DNA of 64,000 nucleotides. It comes from Paraburkholderia saeva. GTDB taxonomy: Bacteria > Pseudomonadota > Gammaproteobacteria > Burkholderiales > Burkholderiaceae. Numbering within the stretch: the stretch's first letter is position 1; every line of letters begins with the position of its first letter. Below the pieces are notes generated by a model. That model had not been told where the DNA came from. It was given only the letters and a program-made list of their open reading frames with translations, and did not search any database. This document shows, piece by piece, positions 27,472-38,010 of this stretch. The position numbers and the translations under genes are program-made. The DNA is taken from the NCBI RefSeq assembly GCF_907164555.1, contig NZ_CAJQZC010000005.1, positions 248,001-312,000 of the forward strand, read 5' to 3'.

Positions 27472-28971
27472 TCAGTTCGATGCGTGCGCGGTGGAAGCGG
27501 GTGCGTCGGTCGGCACCACGAGACCCGTCTGCGTTGCGTCGAACCCGCCGCCGAGCGCCTTGATCAGCGCGATCTGCATGTCGCGGCGCTTCATCTTGAG
27601 GTTCGTCACCGTCTGTTCGGCGGCGAGGCGGTTCTGGTCGGCGGTCAGCACCTGCAGTTGCGGCGACAGACCGGCGCGGTAGCGGATCACCGCGAGTTCG
27701 TACGCCTTCGTCGACGCATCGAGCGCACGCTGTGCGTCGCCCGACTGCTGGTCGATCGAGCGGATCGACGCCACCTGGGTCGCCACATCCGACAACGCAT
27801 TGATCAGCGTCTGGTTGTAGTTCGCGATGTCGAGATCGAAGTCGGCGTAGCGGCCTTTCAGTTGCGAGCGCAGCGCGCCGGCATCGAAGATCGGCAGATG
27901 GATCGCCGGGCCGAACTGCGCCTGGCGGCTCGAGAGCTTCAGGAAGTTGCTCCAGCCGAACGCATCGAAACCGAAACCGGCCGCGAGGTTCACGTCCGGG
28001 AAGAACTCGGCTTTCCCTTCCTTGATGTCGTGCGTCGCGGCTTCGACCTGCCAGCGCGCGGCGACGATGTCCGGGCGGCGCGCCACGAGGTCGGCCGGCA
28101 GGTTGTCCGGCAGCACGACCGGTGCGCCTGCGGTCATGACCGGTTTGGCGATCTGCAGGCCACGATCCGGCCCTTTGCCGAGCAGCGCGCCCAGCTGGTA
28201 GCGCACGGTGGTGATCTGGCCGTCGAGTTCGGTCAGGTTCGCCTGGCTCGTGGCGATATTGCCGTTGGCCGTCTGCCGTTCGACGTTTGTATCGAGACCC
28301 GCGACAACGCGGCCGTTCGTGATCGAGCCGATCGTCTTCCGGTTGTCGATCTCGCTCTGGGCGATATCGCGCAATGCGTAGAGCTGCGCGAGCTGGTTGT
28401 ACGTGCGCGCCACCGACGACGCGAGCGTCACGCGCGCCTGCTGCATGTCGGCTTCGGCGGCCTTTTCCTTCGAAACCGCCTGGCCGAGCTTTTCACGGTT
28501 CTTGCCCCACAGGTCCAGATCCCACGACGCGCTCGCGAGCACGTTGTTCTCGCTGTACCACGTACCGCCGAAGGGCGGCGGGAAGAGGGCGTTCTCCGAA
28601 TACAGTTCGCGGGTCCACGAATAACTGGCGTTCGCCTTTGGATACAGGTTCGAACGCGAGCTTTCGATGTACGACGATGCCTTGGCAATGCGCGCCTGCG
28701 CCTGCGCGATCGACGGGCTGCCGTCGAGCGCCTCGGCGATCAGCGCCGGCAGTTGCGGGTCGCCGAACTGGTTCGCCCAGTCGAGCGATGGCCACTGGCC
28801 GCCCTGTGCGGGAACGCTCTGCGCCGATTCGTACTGCGCCGCCGACGCCATCTGCTTGTCGCTCTTGATACCGATGTAGTTCGCGCAGCCCGAGAGGGCG
28901 AGCGCTGCCACCGCCGAAGCGACGACAGCCCGGCTCGACAGCGCCGGCGCGGACAGGGAAAGGGATTTCAT
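27472..28971 (-). CDS. Outer-membrane efflux lipoprotein (NodT/OprM type)
   Basis: The TolC-like outer-membrane channel for the pump. The 499-residue precursor has a lipoprotein signal peptide with lipobox LSGC (Cys at residue 29) and the duplicated OEP domain. Typical stretches are the helical LPALIAEALDGSPSIAQAQAR and the repeat half GLQIAKP onward, including DLVARRPDIVAARWQVEAA, a NodT-family hallmark. It lies 58 bases upstream of emrA on the same strand and 48 bases downstream of marR. Confidence 0.93.
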   Translation of the reverse strand: MKSLSLSAPALSSRAVVASAVAALALSGCANYIGIKSDKQMASAAQYESAQSVPAQGGQWPSLDWANQFGDPQLPALIAEALDGSPSIAQAQARIAKASSYIESSRSNLYPKANASYSWTRELYSENALFPPPFGGTWYSENNVLASASWDLDLWGKNREKLGQAVSKEKAAEADMQQARVTLASSVARTYNQLAQLYALRDIAQSEIDNRKTIGSITNGRVVAGLDTNVERQTANGNIATSQANLTELDGQITTVRYQLGALLGKGPDRGLQIAKPVMTAGAPVVLPDNLPADLVARRPDIVAARWQVEAATHDIKEGKAEFFPDVNLAAGFGFDAFGWSNFLKLSSRQAQFGPAIHLPIFDAGALRSQLKGRYADFDLDIANYNQTLINALSDVATQVASIRSIDQQSGDAQRALDASTKAYELAVIRYRAGLSPQLQVLTADQNRLAAEQTVTNLKMKRRDMQIALIKALGGGFDATQTGLVVPTDAPASTAHASN

Positions 28972-29019
28972 TCGCTCGACTCTTCTATGAGTGATAGTAA
29001 TGATGGACGTTGCAACTAT

Positions 29020-29544
29020 TTATCGCGTCTCGGACGACGGAGCCGACGGCGTGGCGGCATCGCGCGAGAGCCACGAAGCGTCGCCACTATTCGCAAGCGC
29101 ACGGCGCAGAAGGCTCTTCAGGAAGCCCACTTCCTCGGGCGTAAAGCCGGTGAGCAACTTGTCCAGCGTGCCATTGAAAATGCCGGGCATGCGCGCGGCC
29201 ATCGCCTGGCCTTCGGGCGTGAGCGCCAGCCGGACAACGCGTCGGTCTTCGCTGCTGCGCACGCGCGTCAGCAGGCCGCGCTTCTCCAGCCGGTCGATCA
29301 GGCGGGTGACCGCGCTCGCGTCGATACCGTATTCGCGGGCCAGCTCGGCGGCGAGCGTGCACTTGCCGCTCGAGACCATGAACAGGATGCTGCACTGGGT
29401 GCTGGTAATGCCGAGTTCGGCCATCGTGCGCTGCGTGATCATGTTCGACATGGTCGATTTCACGCGCGAAAGCAGGTAGCCCACACTCTCGCCGAACTGG
29501 TATTCGCTGATTTCAGGCGGTGGCGCCGGATTCGGATCAGTCAT
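29020..29544 (-). CDS. MarR-family transcriptional regulator of the efflux operon
   Basis: A 174-residue MarR-type winged-helix repressor. The core is TMAELGITSTQCSILFMV, CTLAAELAREYGIDASAVTR (recognition helix), LIDRLEKRGLLTRVRSSEDRR (wing with the conserved DRR) and LALTPEGQAMA. Start MTDPNPAP at 29544 is preferred to the upstream in-frame ATG at 29607, which would place it upstream of the predicted promoter. It is first in the operon, so it is probably autorepressed together with the pump, as EmrR is in enterobacteria. Confidence 0.93.
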   Translation of the reverse strand: MTDPNPAPPPEISEYQFGESVGYLLSRVKSTMSNMITQRTMAELGITSTQCSILFMVSSGKCTLAAELAREYGIDASAVTRLIDRLEKRGLLTRVRSSEDRRVVRLALTPEGQAMAARMPGIFNGTLDKLLTGFTPEEVGFLKSLLRRALANSGDASWLSRDAATPSAPSSETR

Positions 29545-29559
29545 GATTCTCTGCGACAA

Positions 29560-29607
29560 CAATGATTGACCAGGCAGGATTATAGGTGCGGTTAGTTGAC
29601 GCGGCAA
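29560..29607 (-). promoter_or_regulatory. Promoter and candidate MarR operator of the efflux operon
   Basis: On the minus strand: TTGCCG (-35, 29602-29607), a 17-base spacer, and a perfect -10 TATAAT (29579-29584). Just downstream is the palindrome CAATGATTG (29560-29568), placed between the transcription start and marR. This is where a MarR repressor would block the operon. The operator call is inferred from position and symmetry. Confidence 0.7.
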
Positions 29608-29814
29608 GCGTTATTACAGCTTAGGCAAGGAACTTTCACACGCAAGGACCATAATCGATTCGTTTGACGCGTGCAGCACAAGGACTGGCGGTGAGGGCTA
29701 CGCCGGTCGCGTCCGGAATGCAGGACAACTGTGCCTGTGGAGCGCGAAAAAAGCGCGCAGAAGGGCTTTCCGGAGGGTGGAGTACATGACAGGCCGGAAA
29801 GCTTCACGTTCGCG

Positions 29815-29823
29815 TGCTATAAT
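29815..29823 (+). promoter_or_regulatory. Extended -10 promoter element for typA
   Basis: TGCTATAAT (29815-29823) is a perfect extended -10 element 82 bases before the typA ATG. No good -35 sits at the expected distance, which extended -10 promoters tolerate. The rest of the marR-typA gap (29608-29814) shows nothing else I can support. Confidence 0.6.
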
Positions 29824-29904
29824 TTCAGGTTCCCAAAAGTGCGCTTTGGGCTTGTTGGCAATTTCAAGAAGCGATCTGGCGCACTCAACTGTTTCCAGGT
29901 TCCT

Positions 29905-31731
29905 ATGACCCGCGCCCTTCGTAACATCGCCATCATTGCCCACGTCGACCACGGCAAGACCACGCTCGTCGACCAGCTCCTTCGCCAGTCCGGCACCTTC
30001 CGCGAGAACCAGCAGATCGCCGAACGTGTGATGGATTCGAACGACATCGAAAAAGAACGCGGCATTACGATTCTTGCGAAGAATTGCGCGGTCGAATACG
30101 AAGGCACGCACATCAATATCGTTGACACCCCGGGCCACGCCGACTTCGGCGGTGAAGTGGAGCGGGTGCTGTCGATGGTCGACTCGGTGCTGCTGCTCGT
30201 CGATGCCGTCGAAGGCCCGATGCCGCAAACGCGCTTCGTGACCAAGAAGGCGCTGGCGCTTGGCCTCAAGCCGATCGTCATCATCAACAAGATCGACCGC
30301 CCGGGTGCGCGTATCGACTGGGTGATCAACCAGACGTTCGACCTGTTCGACAAGCTGGGCGCAAGCGAAGAACAGCTCGACTTCCCGATCGTCTACGCAT
30401 CGGGCCTGAATGGCTACGCCGACCTCGATCCGAGCGTGCGCGAAGGCAACATGCGCCCGCTCTTCGAAGCGATTCTGGAACACGTGCCGGTTCGCCCGGC
30501 AGATCCGAACGGTCCGCTCCAGTTGCAGATCACGTCGCTCGACTACTCGACGTACGTCGGCCGTATCGGCGTTGGCCGCATCACGCGCGGCACGATCAAG
30601 CCGGGCATGTCCGTCGCCGTGCGTTCGGGCCCGGACGGCGCGATCCTCAACCGCAAGATCAATCAGGTCCTGTCGTTCAAGGGTCTGGAGCGCGTCCAGG
30701 TGGAATCGGCTGAAGCCGGCGACATCGTGCTCATCAACGGTATCGAGGAAATCGGTATCGGCGTGACCATCTGCTCGCCGGACGTGCCGGAAGCGCTGCC
30801 GATGATCACGGTCGACGAACCGACGCTGACAATGAACTTCCTTGTGAACTCGTCGCCGCTGGCGGGCCGTGAAGGCAAGTTCGTGACGAGCCGCCAGATC
30901 CGCGACCGTCTGATGAAGGAACTGAACCACAACGTCGCGCTGCGCGTGAAAGAAACCGGCGACGAAACCACGTTCGAAGTGGCGGGTCGCGGCGAGCTCC
31001 ACCTGACGATTCTCGTGGAGAACATGCGTCGTGAAGGCTACGAACTCGCCGTTTCGCGTCCGCGCGTGGTGATGACGGAAGTCGACGGCGTGCGTCACGA
31101 GCCGTACGAAAACCTGACGGTCGACATGGAAGACGGCCACCAGGGCGGCGTGATGGAAGAACTCGGCCGCCGCAAGGGCGAAATGCTCGACATGGCGTCG
31201 GACGGCCGTGGCCGTACGCGTCTCGAGTACCGTATTTCGGCGCGTGGCCTGATCGGCTTCCAGTCGGAATTCCTGACGCTCACGCGCGGCACGGGCCTGA
31301 TGAGCCACACGTTCGACTCGTACCAGCCGGTCCGGGAAGGTGCGGTTGGCGAGCGCCGCAACGGCGTGCTGATCTCGCAGGACGACGGTGCAGCCGTCGC
31401 CTACGCGCTGTGGAAGCTGCAGGATCGCGGCCGCATGTTCGTGTCGCCGGGCGAGCCGCTGTACGAAGGCATGATCATCGGCATTCACAGCCGCGACAAC
31501 GACCTCGTCGTGAACCCGATCAAGGGCAAGCAGCTGACCAACGTGCGTTCGTCGGGTACCGACGAAGCCGTGCGCCTCGTGCCGCCGATCCAGATGTCGC
31601 TCGAATACGCGGTCGAGTTCATCGACGACGACGAACTCGTCGAAGTCACCCCGCAATCGATCCGTCTGCGCAAGCGTTACCTGAAGGAACACGAGCGCCG
31701 TAGCGCGAGCCGCAAGGGCGCGACCGACTAA
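29905..31731 (+). CDS. typA: Ribosome-associated GTPase TypA/BipA
   Basis: TypA (BipA) is a translational GTPase that helps 50S assembly and stress adaptation. The 608-residue protein has HVDHGKTT (G1, residues 13-20), IEKERGITI (G2 region), [15 protein letters not shown] (G3), NKIDRPGAR (G4), then the EF-G-like domains and the C-terminal BipA-specific domain ([20 protein letters not shown]). The ATG at 29905 is preceded by CCAGGTTCCT; the in-frame extension to 29731 is not conserved-looking. A terminator follows. Confidence 0.96.
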   Translation: MTRALRNIAIIAHVDHGKTTLVDQLLRQSGTFRENQQIAERVMDSNDIEKERGITILAKNCAVEYEGTHINIVDTPGHADFGGEVERVLSMVDSVLLLVDAVEGPMPQTRFVTKKALALGLKPIVIINKIDRPGARIDWVINQTFDLFDKLGASEEQLDFPIVYASGLNGYADLDPSVREGNMRPLFEAILEHVPVRPADPNGPLQLQITSLDYSTYVGRIGVGRITRGTIKPGMSVAVRSGPDGAILNRKINQVLSFKGLERVQVESAEAGDIVLINGIEEIGIGVTICSPDVPEALPMITVDEPTLTMNFLVNSSPLAGREGKFVTSRQIRDRLMKELNHNVALRVKETGDETTFEVAGRGELHLTILVENMRREGYELAVSRPRVVMTEVDGVRHEPYENLTVDMEDGHQGGVMEELGRRKGEMLDMASDGRGRTRLEYRISARGLIGFQSEFLTLTRGTGLMSHTFDSYQPVREGAVGERRNGVLISQDDGAAVAYALWKLQDRGRMFVSPGEPLYEGMIIGIHSRDNDLVVNPIKGKQLTNVRSSGTDEAVRLVPPIQMSLEYAVEFIDDDELVEVTPQSIRLRKRYLKEHERRSASRKGATD

Positions 31732-32098
31732 ATGTGGTTGACGTCGTCGAGCCGTCAACAAGCGCATCGTTGTCAGACAAAAGCCACCTTCGGGTGGCTT
31801 TCGTCGTTTTCCGGCACGGCCGGCGTGGTTTGGCGGCGTCTCGTGAAAACCGTGTGATGCGCCTCGAAACCCCCATCCGGACTGCGTGCAGATGCAGCAA
31901 AACCCCGGTGCGACAAGACTTCAGGCGACCGTGCCAGCTATGTAGAGTATGCGTTCTGTGCTATGCTTTTCCGGATGCAAGTTAAGGTCCTTCCAAGCAA
32001 GACTTGATTCGCGCAATCCGCCAAACGGTCAGGCCGTGTCGCGGAAGGTTGAGTAACCCGCTATTTCTCGAGAAACTCGAAGAAAGGTGAGCGTAAAA
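31732..32098 (+). other. typA-odhA intergenic region
   Basis: The region holds the typA terminator (31781-31810), a weak -10 candidate TATGCT (31962-31967), and a perfect 12-base palindrome TTTCTCGAGAAA (32064-32075) ten bases before the odhA ribosome binding site. No gene is seen. Confidence 0.6.
31781..31810 (+). terminator. Rho-independent terminator after typA
   Basis: AAGCCACC-TTCG-GGTGGCTT stem-loop with a stable tetraloop, then TCGTCGTTTT. It ends typA about 50 bases after the stop. Confidence 0.85.
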
Positions 32099-34960
32099 AT
32101 GATGAAGCAATTCCAGCTGAACTCTTATCTGTTCGGCGGCAACGCTCCGTATGTAGAAGAGCAGTACGAGGCGTATCTCGATAATCCGGCGTCAGTGCCC
32201 GAGACCTGGCGTGAGTATTTCGACGCGTTGCAAAACGTTCCGGCATCGGACGGCAGCAACGTGAACGACGTGGCCCATGGCCCGATCGTCGAGTCGTTTG
32301 CACAGCGGGCGAAGGCGAACGCCTTTATTCCGCGCACCGCCACGGGCGGCGAAGACCTGGCCACCGCGCGCAAGCAGGTGTTTGTCCAGTCGTTGATCGG
32401 CGCCTACCGTTTTCTCGGCTCGCAATGGGCTAACCTCGATCCGCTGAAGCGGCGCGAGCGTCCGAATATTCCCGAGCTTGAACCTGCGTTCTACGACTTC
32501 ACTGAAGCCGACATGGACCAGACGTTCAACGCGAACAACCTGTATTTCGGCTTCGAACAGGCATCGCTGCGCGACATCATCAAGTCGCTGCGCGACACGT
32601 ACTGCGGCACGATCGGCGCCGAGTACATGTACCTGAGCGATCCGGAGCAGAAGCGCTGGTGGAAGGAAAAGCTCGAGTCGATCCGCTCGACGCCGAACTT
32701 CTCCGCCGACAAGAAAAAGCACATCCTGAACCGTCTGACGGCAGCCGAAGGCCTCGAGCGCTTTCTGCACACCAAGTACGTCGGCCAGAAGCGTTTCTCG
32801 CTGGAAGGCGGCGAAAGCTTCATCGCATCGATGGACGAAGTGGTGCGCCACGGCGGCGCGAACGGCGTGCAGGAAATCGTCATCGGCATGGCCCACCGCG
32901 GCCGTCTGAACGTGCTGGTCAATACGCTCGGCAAGATGCCGGCTGACCTGTTCGCTGAATTCGAAGGCAAGCACGTCGATGATCTGCCGGCTGGCGACGT
33001 GAAATATCACAAGGGCTTCTCGTCGGACGTTTCGACCGATGGCGGCCCGGTCCACCTGTCGCTCGCATTCAACCCGTCGCACCTTGAAATCGTGAACCCG
33101 GTGGTCGAAGGTTCCGCGAAGGCGCGGATGGACCGTCGCGGCGACGATCAGGGCCTGCAGGTTCTGCCGGTGCAGATCCACGGCGACGCGGCCTTCGCAG
33201 GCCAGGGCGTCGTGATGGAAACGCTGAACCTCGCGCAGACGCGCGGTTACGGCACGCACGGCACGCTGCACATCGTCATCAACAACCAGATCGGTTTCAC
33301 GACGTCCGACCCGCGCGATGCGCGCTCGACGCTGTACTGTACCGACGTGGTCAAGATGATCGAAGCGCCGGTGCTGCACGTGAACGGCGACGATCCGGAA
33401 GCCGTCGTGCTGGCGACGCAGCTCGCGATCGATTACCGGATGCAGTTCCACAAGGATGTCGTCGTCGACATCATCTGCTTCCGCAAGCTCGGCCACAACG
33501 AGCAGGACACGCCGGCTGTCACGCAGCCGCTGATGTACAAGACCATCGCGAAGCACCCGGGCACGCGCGCGCTGTACGCTGAAAAGCTCGTACAGCAGGG
33601 CGTGATCACCGCCGAAGACGCAGACAACTACGTCAAGGCGTATCGTCAGGCGATGGACGAAGGTCATCACACGATCGATCCGGTGCTCTCGAACTACAAG
33701 AGCAAGTACGCGGTCGACTGGGTGCCGTTCCTGAACCGCAAGTGGACCGACGCTGCCGATACGGCGGTGCCGCTCGCTGAACTCAAGCGCCTCGCGGAAC
33801 GCATCACGACGGTTCCGGAAAACTTCAAGGTTCACCCGCTCGTCGAGCGCGTCATCAACGACCGCCGTGCCATGGGTCGTGGTGAAGCGAAGCTCGACTG
33901 GGGCATGGGCGAACATCTGGCATTCGCTTCGCTCGTCGCATCGGGCTACGCAGTGCGTCTGACCGGCCAGGACTCGGGGCGCGGCACGTTCACGCACCGT
34001 CACGCGGTGCTGCATGACCAGAACCGCGAACGCTGGAACGACGGCACGTATGTGCCGCTGCAGAACATCGCCGAAGGTCAGGCGAAGTTCACGGTGATCG
34101 ACTCGGTGCTGTCCGAAGAAGCCGTGCTCGGCTTCGAGTACGGTTACTCGACGGCTGAGCCGAACACGTTCGTCGCGTGGGAAGCGCAGTTCGGCGATTT
34201 CGTGAACGGCGCGCAGGTCGTGATCGACCAGTTCATCTCGTCGGGCGAAGTGAAGTGGGGCCGCGTTTCGGGTCTTACGATGCTGCTGCCGCACGGCTAC
34301 GAAGGCCAGGGCCCGGAGCACTCGTCCACGCGTATCGAGCGTTTCCTGCAATTGTGTGCAGATCACAACATGCAGGTCGTTCAACCGACCACGCCGGCGC
34401 AGATTTTCCACCTGTTGCGCCGTCAGATGATCCGCCTTTTCAGGAAGCCGCTGATCGTCGCCACGCCGAAGTCGCTGCTGCGCCACAAGGAAGCCGTGTC
34501 GGACCTGTCCGAACTGGCGAAGGGCGCGTTCCAGCCGATCATCGGCGAAGTGAGCGATGAGATCGACGCGAAGAAGGTCAAGCGCGTGATCGTCTGCTCG
34601 GGCCGCGTGTACTACGACATCGTCGCGCATCGTCGCGAGTCGAAGTCGAACGACGTCGCGATCATCCGTATCGAGCAGCTGTATCCGTTCGCGCACAAGC
34701 AGTTCGAAGCGGAAATGAAGAAGTACGACAACGCGACCGAAGTGGTGTGGGTGCAGGACGAGCCGCAGAATCAGGGCCCCTGGTTCTACATCGAGCACCA
34801 TCTGAAGGAAGGCATGAAGGAAGGACAGAAGCTGGCATACAGCGGCCGTCCGGCTTCGGCTTCGCCGGCAGTCGGTTACTACGCCAAGCATTACGAGCAG
34901 CAGAAGGCGCTGGTTGAAGGTGCATTCGGCCGTCTGAAGAGCGCGTCGATCGCCAGGTAA
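32099..34960 (+). CDS. odhA: 2-oxoglutarate dehydrogenase E1 component
   Basis: E1 (SucA/OdhA) decarboxylates 2-oxoglutarate with thiamine diphosphate in the TCA cycle and passes the succinyl group to E2. The 953-residue protein has the E1 N-terminal motif (MMKQFQLNSYLFGGNAPYVE), GMAHRGRLNVLVN, GDAAFAGQGVVMETL, FRKLGHNEQDTPAVTQPLMY (ThDP/Mg region) and LLPHGYEGQGPEHSS. I use the ATG at 32099, which has AAAGGTGA upstream; a GTG four codons earlier at 32087 overlaps that site. It begins the odhA-odhB-lpdA block. Confidence 0.96.
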   Translation: MMKQFQLNSYLFGGNAPYVEEQYEAYLDNPASVPETWREYFDALQNVPASDGSNVNDVAHGPIVESFAQRAKANAFIPRTATGGEDLATARKQVFVQSLIGAYRFLGSQWANLDPLKRRERPNIPELEPAFYDFTEADMDQTFNANNLYFGFEQASLRDIIKSLRDTYCGTIGAEYMYLSDPEQKRWWKEKLESIRSTPNFSADKKKHILNRLTAAEGLERFLHTKYVGQKRFSLEGGESFIASMDEVVRHGGANGVQEIVIGMAHRGRLNVLVNTLGKMPADLFAEFEGKHVDDLPAGDVKYHKGFSSDVSTDGGPVHLSLAFNPSHLEIVNPVVEGSAKARMDRRGDDQGLQVLPVQIHGDAAFAGQGVVMETLNLAQTRGYGTHGTLHIVINNQIGFTTSDPRDARSTLYCTDVVKMIEAPVLHVNGDDPEAVVLATQLAIDYRMQFHKDVVVDIICFRKLGHNEQDTPAVTQPLMYKTIAKHPGTRALYAEKLVQQGVITAEDADNYVKAYRQAMDEGHHTIDPVLSNYKSKYAVDWVPFLNRKWTDAADTAVPLAELKRLAERITTVPENFKVHPLVERVINDRRAMGRGEAKLDWGMGEHLAFASLVASGYAVRLTGQDSGRGTFTHRHAVLHDQNRERWNDGTYVPLQNIAEGQAKFTVIDSVLSEEAVLGFEYGYSTAEPNTFVAWEAQFGDFVNGAQVVIDQFISSGEVKWGRVSGLTMLLPHGYEGQGPEHSSTRIERFLQLCADHNMQVVQPTTPAQIFHLLRRQMIRLFRKPLIVATPKSLLRHKEAVSDLSELAKGAFQPIIGEVSDEIDAKKVKRVIVCSGRVYYDIVAHRRESKSNDVAIIRIEQLYPFAHKQFEAEMKKYDNATEVVWVQDEPQNQGPWFYIEHHLKEGMKEGQKLAYSGRPASASPAVGYYAKHYEQQKALVEGAFGRLKSASIAR

Positions 34961-35104
34961 ACAGGAAACCGAACCGGGAGAACGCACTGCGTTCTCCCGT
35001 GCCGCGTTTGCCAGGTTCGTTATGGCTTTAGCGACGCAGACACGGTTCGCAGACGGTTCGCACAGGGTTCACTGAACCCGATACGTATTCAGGAAAAAAT
35101 CACA

Positions 35105-36379
35105 ATGGCTATTGTAGAAGTCAAGGTCCCCCAGCTCTCCGAGTCGGTCTCGGAAGCCACCATGTTGCAGTGGAAAAAGAAGCCGGGTGAAGCGGTCGCG
35201 CAGGACGAAATTCTCATCGAAATCGAAACCGACAAGGTCGTGCTGGAAGTGCCGGCACCGTCGGCAGGCGTGCTCGCGCAAGTCATCGCTAACGATGGCG
35301 ACACCGTGACCGCCGATCAGGTCATCGCAAAGATCGACACTGAAGGCAAGGCAGGCGCTGCTGCTGTCGAAGCAGAAGTGAAGCCGGCACCGGCCGCCGC
35401 GCCGGCGCCCGCTGCCGCGACGGCCCAGGCTGCATCCGCAACGGGTGCGAACACGGCGGCTTCTCCTGCTGCCAGCAAGCTGATGGCAGAAAAGAACCTG
35501 TCGTCGGGCGACGTCGCAGGCTCGGGCCGCGACGGCCGCATCACGAAGGGCGACGTGCTGACCGCAGGTTCGGCACCGGCCGCAGCAAAAGCACCGGCTC
35601 CGGCCGCCGCACCGAAGGCTGCAAAGCCGTCGCTGCCGGACGTCAAGGCACCGGCCTCGGCCGACACGTGGCTGAAGGACCGCCCGGAACAACGCGTTCC
35701 GATGTCGCGTCTGCGCGCGCGTATCGCCGAGCGTCTGCTCGAATCGCAGCAAACCAACGCCATCCTCACGACCTTCAACGAAGTGAACATGGCGCCGGTG
35801 ATGGATCTGCGCAACAAGTACAAGGACCGCTTCGAGAAAGAACACGGCGTGAAGCTCGGCTTCATGTCGTTCTTCGTGAAGGCCGCTGTTCACGCGCTGA
35901 AGAAGTTCCCGCTCGTGAACGCGTCGATCGACGGTAACGACATCGTCTATCACGGCTACTTCGACATCGGTATCGCGGTCGGTTCGCCGCGTGGTCTGGT
36001 GGTGCCGATCCTGCGCAACGCCGATCAACTGAGCCTCGCGGACATCGAAAAGAAGATTGCTGAATTCGGCCAGAAGGCGAAGGACGGCAAGCTGTCGATC
36101 GAAGAAATGACGGGTGGCACGTTCTCGATCTCGAACGGTGGTGTGTTCGGCTCGATGTTGTCGACGCCGATCATCAACCCGCCGCAATCCGCGATTCTCG
36201 GCGTGCACGCCACGAAGGAACGCGCTGTGGTCGAGAACGGCCAGATCGTGATCCGTCCGATGAACTACCTGGCGCTGTCGTACGACCACCGGATCATCGA
36301 CGGTCGCGAAGCGGTGCTGTCGCTCGTCGCGATGAAGGATGCGCTGGAAGACCCGGCGCGCCTGCTGCTCGACCTGTAA
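35105..36379 (+). CDS. odhB: Dihydrolipoyl succinyltransferase, E2 of 2-oxoglutarate dehydrogenase
   Basis: E2 transfers the succinyl group to CoA. The 424-residue protein has one lipoyl domain at the N-terminus with lipoylated Lys44 in [12 protein letters not shown], an Ala/Pro-rich linker, a peripheral-subunit-binding domain ([20 protein letters not shown]), a second linker and the catalytic CAT domain ending in [13 protein letters not shown] (catalytic His395 and Asp399). It follows odhA by 144 bases; CAGGAAAA precedes the ATG. Confidence 0.96.
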   Translation: MAIVEVKVPQLSESVSEATMLQWKKKPGEAVAQDEILIEIETDKVVLEVPAPSAGVLAQVIANDGDTVTADQVIAKIDTEGKAGAAAVEAEVKPAPAAAPAPAAATAQAASATGANTAASPAASKLMAEKNLSSGDVAGSGRDGRITKGDVLTAGSAPAAAKAPAPAAAPKAAKPSLPDVKAPASADTWLKDRPEQRVPMSRLRARIAERLLESQQTNAILTTFNEVNMAPVMDLRNKYKDRFEKEHGVKLGFMSFFVKAAVHALKKFPLVNASIDGNDIVYHGYFDIGIAVGSPRGLVVPILRNADQLSLADIEKKIAEFGQKAKDGKLSIEEMTGGTFSISNGGVFGSMLSTPIINPPQSAILGVHATKERAVVENGQIVIRPMNYLALSYDHRIIDGREAVLSLVAMKDALEDPARLLLDL

Positions 36380-36492
36380 ATCCGCGTAACCGTCACCATC
36401 TGCGTGATGGAGCTTCTCGCATCAGCTTGAAACCGCAGCGATGCGCGCCATGAAACATGGTTGCGCTTCGCTGCGTCATCGAAAGGATTGTC

Positions 36493-37923
36493 ATGTCCAA
36501 AGAATTTGACGTCGTCGTGATCGGCGCCGGCCCGGGCGGCTATATCGCCGCGATCCGCGCCGCGCAGCTCGGCAAGACCGTCGCATGTATCGAAAAATGG
36601 AAGAACCCGGCCGGCACGCTGAAGCTTGGCGGCACGTGTCTGAATGTGGGTTGCATTCCGTCGAAGGCGCTGCTTGCATCGTCGGAAGAATTTGAAAACG
36701 CTTCGCATCACCTCGCTGACCACGGCATCAGCGTGGAAAACGTGAAGGTCGATATTTCGAAGATGCTCGCCCGCAAGGAAAGCATCGTCGAGAAGATGAC
36801 GAAGGGCATCGAATTCCTGTTCCGCAAGAACAAGATCACCTGGCTCAAAGGCCACGGCAAGTTCACCGGCAAGACGGACGCCGGCGTGCAGATCGAAGTG
36901 AGCGGCGAAGGCGAAACGGAAGTCGTCACGGCGAAGAACGTGATCATCGCGACGGGTTCGAAGGCACGCCATCTGCCGAACGTGCCGGTCGACAACAAGA
37001 TCGTCGCCGACAACGAAGGCGCACTGACGTTCGATACTGTGCCGAAAAAGCTCGCCGTGATCGGTGCGGGCGTGATTGGCCTGGAACTCGGCTCGGTGTG
37101 GCGTCGCCTCGGTTCTGACGTCACGGTGCTCGAAGCGCTGCCGGAATTCCTCGGCGCGGCGGACCAGTCGCTGTCGAAAGAAGCCGCGAAGCAGTTCAAG
37201 AAGCAGGGTCTCGACATTCATGTCGGCGTGAAGGTCGGCGAGATCAAGGCGTCCGACAAGAGCGTGTCGATCGCCTACACGGACAAGGACGGCAACGCGC
37301 AGACGCTCGACGCCGACCGTCTGATCGTGTCGATCGGCCGCGTGCCGAACACCGACAACCTCGGTCTCGAAGCAATCGGCCTGAAGGCGAACGAGCGCGG
37401 CTTCATCGACGTCGACGACCATTGCGCGACGGCGGTGCCGAACGTGTATGCGATCGGCGATGTGGTGCGTGGCCCGATGCTCGCGCACAAGGCCGAAGAC
37501 GAAGGCGTGCTGGTGGCCGAAATCATCGACGGGCAGAAGCCGCACATCGACTACAACTGCATTCCGTGGGTGATCTACACCGAACCGGAAATCGCATGGG
37601 TCGGCAAGACCGAACAGCAGCTGAAGGCCGAAGGCCGCGAAGTCAAGACGGGGCAGTTTCCGTTCATGGCGAACGGCCGCGCGCTCGGCATCAACAAGGC
37701 GGATGGTTTCGTCAAGATGATCGCCGACGCGAAGACCGACGAGCTGCTCGGTGTGCACATCATCTCGGCAAACGCATCGGACCTGATCGCGGAAGCCGTG
37801 GTGGCGATGGAATTCAAGGCTGCGTCCGAAGACCTTGGCCGCATCTGCCATCCGCACCCGTCGCTGTCTGAAGTGATGCGCGAAGCTGCGCTGGCTGTCG
37901 ATAAACGCGCGCTGAACATGTAA
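36493..37923 (+). CDS. lpdA: Dihydrolipoyl dehydrogenase, E3
   Basis: E3 reoxidises dihydrolipoamide with FAD and NAD+. The 476-residue protein shows FAD-binding GAGPGGY (residues 11-17), the redox disulfide Cys49/Cys54 in [13 protein letters not shown], the NAD-binding [13 protein letters not shown], the central FAD motif YAIGDVV, and the C-terminal active-site [15 protein letters not shown] precedes the ATG at 36493. Its position after odhA-odhB indicates it serves the 2-oxoglutarate complex. Confidence 0.97.
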   Translation: MSKEFDVVVIGAGPGGYIAAIRAAQLGKTVACIEKWKNPAGTLKLGGTCLNVGCIPSKALLASSEEFENASHHLADHGISVENVKVDISKMLARKESIVEKMTKGIEFLFRKNKITWLKGHGKFTGKTDAGVQIEVSGEGETEVVTAKNVIIATGSKARHLPNVPVDNKIVADNEGALTFDTVPKKLAVIGAGVIGLELGSVWRRLGSDVTVLEALPEFLGAADQSLSKEAAKQFKKQGLDIHVGVKVGEIKASDKSVSIAYTDKDGNAQTLDADRLIVSIGRVPNTDNLGLEAIGLKANERGFIDVDDHCATAVPNVYAIGDVVRGPMLAHKAEDEGVLVAEIIDGQKPHIDYNCIPWVIYTEPEIAWVGKTEQQLKAEGREVKTGQFPFMANGRALGINKADGFVKMIADAKTDELLGVHIISANASDLIAEAVVAMEFKAASEDLGRICHPHPSLSEVMREAALAVDKRALNM

Positions 37924-37960
37924 TGCATGCGGTCGTCTGACCGCGTTTGCATCGCACTCG

Positions 37961-37999
37961 AAGGCGGGCGGGTTCACACCCTCCCGCCTTTATTTTTTT
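37961..37999 (+). terminator. Rho-independent terminator after lpdA
   Basis: A stem AAGGCGGG(CGG) / (CCT)CCCGCCTT around a short loop, followed by TATTTTTTT. It ends only 11 bases before the zapE ATG, so it also forms part of the zapE 5' region. Confidence 0.85.
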
Positions 38000-38010
38000 G
38001 CTGCAACACC

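Noticed and set aside
29698..31767. Minus-strand open frame of 689 codons opposite typA
   Set aside because: Shadow of typA; codon bias explains the lack of stops.
32192..34987. Minus-strand open frame of 931 codons opposite odhA
   Set aside because: It is the mirror of a strongly conserved coding gene, with no ribosome binding site or known domain.
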